Positions 58,584 to 64,000 of a stretch of DNA of 64,000 nt are shown here, piece by piece. The notes beneath the pieces are model-generated. The model did no database searches and had not been told where the DNA came from. It saw only the letters and a program-made list of their open reading frames with translations. Origin of the DNA: Apostichopus japonicus (taxonomy: Eukaryota; Echinodermata; Holothuroidea; Aspidochirotida; Stichopodidae); NCBI RefSeq assembly GCF_037975245.1, contig NC_092575.1, positions 27,375,841 through 27,439,840 of the forward strand. Direction: 5' to 3'. Position 1 is the stretch's first letter. Every line of letters starts with the position of its first letter. The position numbers were made by a program, and so were the translations under genes.

Positions 58584-60100
58584 TGTGGTTGTTAATGGCG
58601 AACGGCCATTCCACAGTCAAAATATAACCAGGCCTTTATGCCTGATTGGTGCACAAATCATGATATTCTTTTACCACGTTTCGCAAAAGTCAAGCAATTG
58701 CTTATGCAACATTATAATCAGTTGTATGCTTGAGCAAAGTTGTAAGTGTATGAACAAAGTTATTTTAGGGCCTAATTCTTTTCGTTTTGTTTACCCAATT
58801 GTCATAACAATTTTTTTTTGATAGTATTTTTTTTTAGTGTGCCATATTCACTACATGCCACACCAAACTGCAGAAGAACATTTCACAAACATCTAGACCC
58901 CAATAGTGGCCATGCAATATGTAAAATAATGGGAATATTCCATTTCAAACACTGATATAGAGTTGTAATGCAAGTTTAGTTGCACAATTCTGCAGCCCAT
59001 ATATGTTTTTTTTGGGGGGGTGGGGCAAAAAACATGATATCTCCTTAATTGGTCGTTGAATTTTCTTATCTCTTTGAAGGTGCTCATCTTGGCATAGATA
59101 AACCAGACAACAGAATATGTGTAGATTCTGTTGGAACACTATCAACGTTGATGTAACAAAGTATGTTCAACAGGATGTCAATGCGTCATTGTCCTGTAGA
59201 CCTACGAACAAGTCTCCATAGCATTCCTGTAACGGGAGTATGAAAACAAGTGAAAATCTGGCATATTTAGGGCCAATACAGCATACATTTAAGCCACACT
59301 TTGACATGTCCGCTAGATAATAGGTGGCGCTCTCCGCTTTTCTCCTTATTGTCTGCTCTTATTGTCCGCTACTAATGTCCGCTACCTTCAAGCAGGTGTC
59401 TGAGACAGTTTTATGTCGCTAGCACTATATCCGTGGATAATTCACCTTCGAAGGCGAAATATTGCATAGAGTATATGTGAACTGAGATCCGCGACACTGT
59501 GGTGAATGATTCTGAAAGCAAATGACGCAAACTAGGGTTGGTTCCTGTAGTTGAAATAAATAGAACCTAAGGGAGCTTATCAGCTCCCATTCACGACAGC
59601 ACGCAATGTTCGTTTGCGTTTGCAAATACCAAACGGTAGGCTTAGTATTGTTTTCAAGATAGATTTCACAGGTGCCGACCGAGGCCTAAGTTAGGTTGGC
59701 CTAGACTCCCAGTATGCTATAGAGTTCGGACCAGGCCTTACTTCCCTCAGTGCAAGTGCAACTAGGCCAAATAAAGCCGTCAGTCTTCAGGGTTTTCATT
59801 ACTACGCTAGGTTAGACCAGCCGCACCAATGCATGGGCTATCACAGCCGTTCTGGATTAATTTTTTATGAGGATTCGGCTAGAGAATATTTTTTAATGGA
59901 AGCAGAGAGAACCAAAAGAAGCAACTGCAGAATACCCGGCAACTCACAATCACATGCAGGGCTTTTCAAGAGGGATTCAAGAGTTCCAGGGTATCCTGCA
60001 ATTAAGCAGAACAAAATCATACCAGGGTAGGCTGGTATATGGTACTCAAGCTTAGGGCCTCAGAAATTAAAACGGTTTGCATACAGTCAAGCCTGCCTGA
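58584..60100. other. Intergenic, no gene seen
   Basis: T- and G-rich simple tracts at about 58,811-58,836 and 59,006-59,023. A 65-codon open frame starting with ATG at 59,833 has no recognisable motif. Confidence 0.45.
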
Positions 60101-60103
60101 TTA

Positions 60104-61022
60104 GGCCACGAGAATGAAAGTTATAGATTTGCGTCCACCGCCCGCATGCCTGAAAAGCTACCGCACGAAAATTTTCATTATTTCCCAAAATTTCATTATT
60201 ACAAACAATTTCATTATAAAAAAATTTAAAAAATCCAAATCGCGCACAGCGGAAAGGCGATTTATTTATCACGTAAATGCAGCTATGAAAACAGTATCAT
60301 CGCTTTGCCAGTGTCGCGGCGTCATCGGGGTCACAGGTCAAATCACTCCAACCGCGCATCGGATTCTCGCAATGTCTCCACGCGCACACGTGCGTTGATA
60401 CCATGCATTGTTCTCGTGGAACGAAACGTAAGAAATCCTGTCAATCTTTTATACTTACCTATAGTTTGAAGACTCGAATTGTTGAAATAAAGGGCTAAAC
60501 TATAACAAAGTTTATTGACATTGCATACGATATACAAATATTGATGGATGGCATGATCAGAATGTGAAATTTTACGATTCACTGGTCGATGTTCGGCGGT
60601 GTTTTTGATCGTCTCCAGTGTAATGCTAAAGCATAGGATAACAAGCAGTCGATCTAGGCCTAGCCTACGAACGTACGTACTGTTCCAGGTCAATGCACTG
60701 TAGTGACCAAGTCATGAAGGCTATCATTGTCACTCTGTACATCATATTGCAGACAGGAGCCCGGTATTTTAACATTTTTATAAATTCAATGCATCCCCAT
60801 CCAGCTAGCCTAGTACTACAGTAGTAGCAGTTGTGTTTCAAAGCCAGGGTTTTATTCTCCCCTACTGTGACATGGTATTTTGAAGTCGTTTATATACCAT
60901 TACCACTTGCGTGAACGGTTTATGTAGATAGCTACGCATGCGCAGTTGTAAATAATGAATAATGAAAAAAAGTGTTTTCAAAAAAGTCCGGACACAAATC
61001 TATAACTTTCATTCTCGTGGCC
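60104..61022. mobile_element. Harbinger-like non-autonomous transposon
   Basis: The terminal inverted repeats are about 33 bp with one mismatch, starting GGCCACGAGAATGAAAGTTA, at 60,104-60,136 and 60,990-61,022. TTA flanks both ends (60,101-60,103 and 61,023-61,025). A 3-bp TWA target duplication is typical of PIF/Harbinger. No transposase frame inside 919 bp. It sits about 300 bp upstream of the PKDCC-like exon. Confidence 0.75.
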
Positions 61023-61318
61023 TTAGGTAACATTGTAGGTTGATTTGTTTTTGAAGAGCCAGATTAAACTTTCAACAGGGCAGGGCTTACCCTTGAACCA
61101 TATTTTGAGAACCTCTGTATAATATGTTTGTAGTGTGTCTATTGTAACAATGAGTTGATCAGGCCTAAGCCTACCCCACGTGTGTAACCTTCTGTAGCCC
61201 TAATACAATTAACAGTTTTGACTGTGATGAGCATCCTTTTATCTATCCTACTGCATGCTTTACTCTTTAGCCACTTGACTCTGACTTGAGCCTATGCTCA
61301 TATTTTCTTCCTCCACAG

Positions 61319-61367
61319 AAACCTTCTTGATGATGCACTTGTGAAATAAATAGTCATTAGAAAAAGG
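61319..61367 (+). other. 5' UTR portion of PKDCC-like gene, probably after a spliced leader exon
   Basis: CTTCCTCCACAG is a good acceptor ending at 61,318. The 49 bp between it and the ATG contain in-frame stops, so they are untranslated. Any upstream non-coding exon is not identified. Confidence 0.4.
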
Positions 61368-62090
61368 ATGATTCAAGATACATATTCATTCATCATGCAT
61401 CGAAATGGGTTGAACAAGTTACTGTTGGCAATTCTTGTTATTCTAGTGTTCTTTTCCTTTCAAATCACTCGTTATTTCATGCAGAGTACACCATCCTTAT
61501 CCTCTAAGGATATGAATCGAATTGCTGAATTAGAAAATGTGATCACCAAGTTACAAGAACAAATTTTAATGGCTGAAAGGAAGGAACAAGCTCTGAGAAC
61601 TGCCATTGACATTTTTGAAGCCAAATCGAAAAAGAAACCCCTGCTGGATAGTTTGAACGAATCTTTACGAGAGGAACACGAGCCAGGATGGACAGAATTA
61701 TTGGATTGCAGAGCCATCGATAGCATTAAAATTACCAAAAATATAGCAGAAGGACACACAAAAACAGTACAGGAGGGTGAGCTTATGGGTAAAAGAGTTG
61801 CAGTTAAAAGTGCCAGCATCAAAGGGAAGGATGTGAAGAGGTGCTTGGAAGACGGCTTGCACAAAAAAGATGGTGAATGTTACTTATTAGCAAACTACAA
61901 AGTACTGAAGGAAATTATGGTCCTCAGACAGTTGAATCACAGAAACATTGCTAACCTCTTGGGGATGTGTGTCAGGAGTGAAAACAGCAGCCCAGCAATC
62001 ACAGAGAGGGGTGTTACCTTGGTGGTCGAGATTGGCGAGCCAGTGCAGCTGCACAAATTGATGGAAATGGATTGGCCGTCCAGAGTGCAG
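61368..62090 (+). CDS. PKDCC-like exon 1: anchor, stalk and kinase N-lobe
   Basis: ATG preceded by AAAAAGG. Ends at CAG|GTCCTA; without splicing the frame stops three codons later. It carries the membrane anchor, stalk, the AVK lysine and the C-helix glutamate. Confidence 0.82.
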
Positions 62091-63431
62091 GTCCTATAAT
62101 CAGTTGATTTATACTGATGTATTTCTTTGATATGATATAATTATTATCGTACATTGTCTTTGCTATGGTGTGAGTTTTGTGAAAGTCTGCTAGAGTCATT
62201 CAAGTGATGCTGACATAGTTCAGAATCCAAATGCTATGATTTACAAGAGATCTTTGCAATATAGTTTTACCAGTGAATGGCAGTGGTAGCAACAGTCACC
62301 CTTGCTCTGTTCAAAGATAGTTAGCTCTAGGCAGTAAATGTGATATGCAAATTTGTGGGCCTTGGCAAAGGTTTTGCAAAGAACAGAAGCGGTACTTTTG
62401 TAGCAATTGTATGTTGATATATTTAATTCAAATGCTCCCTAAATTTGTGTGCAACTGCACTGATACAGTAAATGCTCTAGTTGCTTTGTTCAAATGCAAT
62501 ATTGTGTAATTAATGTAATAGAATGTTTTAATCCATACAGCCGTCACAAAAAGCAAGTAGAATTTGAAACAGTCAAAGGAGGAAACATTAATTTTGTTTC
62601 TTACATGAAATAATTCTCCCATCGACTGGAATGGAACAGCAAACTTTAACGCATGTGTGATCCTTTAAATAGGTTTAATTACTTTGTGCATTCATCTCTT
62701 TTAAAAGATCTGTCATGTATTTCTGATTTATCTACTGTTATACACTCTTATCATTGTTTTTATAGCAAGCTGTTAATGCCTGTTTTGGGTTCAAAATAAA
62801 GTTTATATATTTGAATTTGCACGAATCTAGGGAAGTTTCACCTGCTTACTAACAGTTCTAAATCAGGACCTTGTACAAATCTATATCATTCTGGCGTCAT
62901 ATGATCAAAGTTTGATTGAATCTGGTATTTGCATAAACTAAACCATTGAGACAAATCACATTGGTTGTCATTACCAGTATATAATCAATAAAAGAGCATC
63001 CATGCTCTTAGCATGGCAATATAACATATGGTATACCACCATACCAAATTTCTGAATACAGTCCAGTCTGCATGCAAACCTCCTAGCTAGTGTTGGTAAT
63101 CAAACAATTAGTCTATGTCTGTACAAGCAATTCTGTATCTGCAGTGACTTTGTAAAATAATGCAGCTTTTATTGTGAAGACTAAATCAGCTTTCCGCAAT
63201 GTTTGGTAACATTTGATATGTTCCGTGTCCAACAGATCTGTATACAGCTCGCTGCTCTGTTGGAGTATTTGGCCGAGTCTTCCATGGGCAGTATAGCCCT
63301 GCCCGACGTACGGGATGAACAGTTTGTCATGATCGACAACACCATCAAACTAACAGACGTGGATGACATCTTTGCAACCGAACCAAACTGCGACAATAGC
63401 ATGAAATGTCTCTTGGACGGAAAAGAAACAG
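61368..63431 (+). CDS. PKDCC/VLK-like secretory-pathway kinase, N-terminal two exons (3' partial)
   Basis: Exons 61368-62090 (241 codons, phase 0) and 63236-63431 (phase 0 to 1). The product has a short cytosolic stretch, a hydrophobic signal-anchor at residues 18-37 (LLLAILVILVFFSFQ), a heptad-rich stalk at 50-86, then a kinase domain from about 107. Features typical of PKDCC are the GWTELLDC entry, AVK lysine at 147, KEIMVLRQLNHRNI helix with Glu182, DVRDEQF in place of HRD, and TDVDD in place of DFG. PKDCC phosphorylates extracellular and luminal proteins on tyrosine in vertebrates. The first donor is CAG|GTCCTA. The second appears to be a GC donor (ACAG|GCAAGT). The gene runs past 64,000. 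Confidence 0.82.
62091..63235 (+). other. Intron of the PKDCC-like gene
   Basis: GTCCTA to CAACAG. AT-rich, nothing recognisable apart from a small hairpin near 62,994-63,009 (AGAGCAT / ATGCTCT). Confidence 0.55.
63236..63431 (+). CDS. PKDCC-like exon 2: kinase catalytic core
   Basis: Acceptor GTCCAACAG. It encodes ICIQLAALLEYLAESSMGSI, the DVRDEQFVMID loop and IKLTDVDDIF, then two cysteines expected in the family. The exon ends at a GC-type donor. Unspliced, the frame ends six codons later. Confidence 0.78.
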
Positions 63432-63786
63432 GCAAGTCGTTCAATTTCTGATCTTTTCAATCAATGTTAGGTTGTGGAGGCCATAGATGTATTTGTAGGG
63501 TGACCAAGCCCGAGGTAGCATGTGACAGGATATTCTGTGTGGCCGACAAATGATGATATTGTTTGATCATAACAGCATTTAACAGCTGAAGTTAATTGCT
63601 CTAATCAATATATTGCAGAATCAATTCTGCACCTTTACGTCAAAACCACATCTTGTAGGATTTTGTGTTGCGAAAATACGAATTTTAAACGAGGTGATAT
63701 TTTATGTATCTGCCATCAGTTGAATGTCATTTGGGCAAATCAACTGTGAAAATGTCTTTTGTTTTCTTTGTTTAAATATTGTAGTC

Positions 63787-63919
63787 ATAAATCAAAACTA
63801 TTAAGTAAACTCAAGAGGCAAATTTTATTGACATAAATTGGTTTGGTCCACTTGCCATCTATATAATTTTTATAAATAAAATGTGACTCTATAAAGTTTA
63901 CTTAATAGTTTTGATTTAT
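63787..63919. mobile_element. Short foldback element with perfect 25-bp inverted repeats
   Basis: 63,787-63,811 and 63,895-63,919 are exact reverse complements beginning ATAAATCAAAACTATTAAG. The 133-bp unit lies in the intron after exon 2 of the PKDCC-like gene. It looks like a recent MITE; no unambiguous target duplication. Confidence 0.7.
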
Positions 63920-64000
63920 TACCTGCTCCCTTGGGTTGAGCACTGTAACCAGTGAAGGTTTTACCTATTCTGGGATTTGATATTCAGTCATTTATCTACT

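Noticed and set aside
59833-60030. ATG-started 65-codon frame as a first exon of the PKDCC-like gene
   Set aside because: The kinase already has a well-placed ATG and membrane anchor at 61,368, and nothing joins the two in frame.
1-64000. CRISPR arrays, rRNA genes, recognisable retroviral or other viral genes
   Set aside because: None seen. The tandem repeats here lack spacer structure and no gag, pol or envelope-type frame was recognised.

Overview
The window looks like AT-rich genomic DNA from an invertebrate deuterostome. An echinoderm, possibly a sea cucumber, is my inference from the gene content: expanded ZU5/death-fold genes, a TRIM-like beta-propeller exon, a PKDCC-type kinase, and a hAT and a zinc-finger mobile-element ORF family. 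Genes are split into short exons with GT-AG introns and dispersed repeats lie between them. There is no operon, CRISPR or prokaryotic signal. No rRNA or free-standing tRNA gene was recognised.

Layout. (1) 1-9,569: the last 11 exons of gene A, + strand, 5' end outside the window. (2) 9,570-31,965: repeat-rich intergenic DNA holding a dead hAT transposase (about 12,590-14,325), a heat-shock-element/TATA cluster just upstream of it, several arrays and inverted repeats, and a dead zinc-finger mobile-element ORF on the minus strand (about 25,340-27,577). (3) 31,966-32,863: the terminal exon of a beta-propeller protein whose 5' exons I cannot find. (4) 33,165-52,321: gene B, + strand, 19 exons including an inferred first exon. 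The spliced frame is open throughout and gives 1,386 residues. (5) 52,322-60,100: the end of the duplicated segment, then palindrome-rich arrays and a foldback element. (6) 60,104-61,022: a Harbinger-like non-autonomous element. (7) 61,319-64,000: the first two coding exons of a PKDCC/VLK-like secretory-pathway kinase, continuing beyond the window.

The central finding is the A/B pair. Gene B encodes death fold - 14-residue-repeat coiled coil - death fold - [ZU5-UPA-death fold] - [ZU5-UPA-death fold]. The two ZU5-UPA-death modules have matching exon order and phases, so the protein grew by internal duplication. Gene A repeats at least the last one and a half modules. It lies in a direct segmental duplication of about 11 kb whose introns still align with those of gene B. 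ZU5-UPA-death-fold supramodules are known from UNC5, PIDD and ankyrins, and a ZU5-UPA (FIIND) unit occurs in NLRP1/CARD8. A double supramodule with four death folds and a coiled coil is not an architecture I recognise. It could be a scaffold for apoptosis or innate-immune signalling, but that role is inferred.

All exon boundaries were placed by hand from splice signals, frame continuity and comparison of the two copies. No searches were run.
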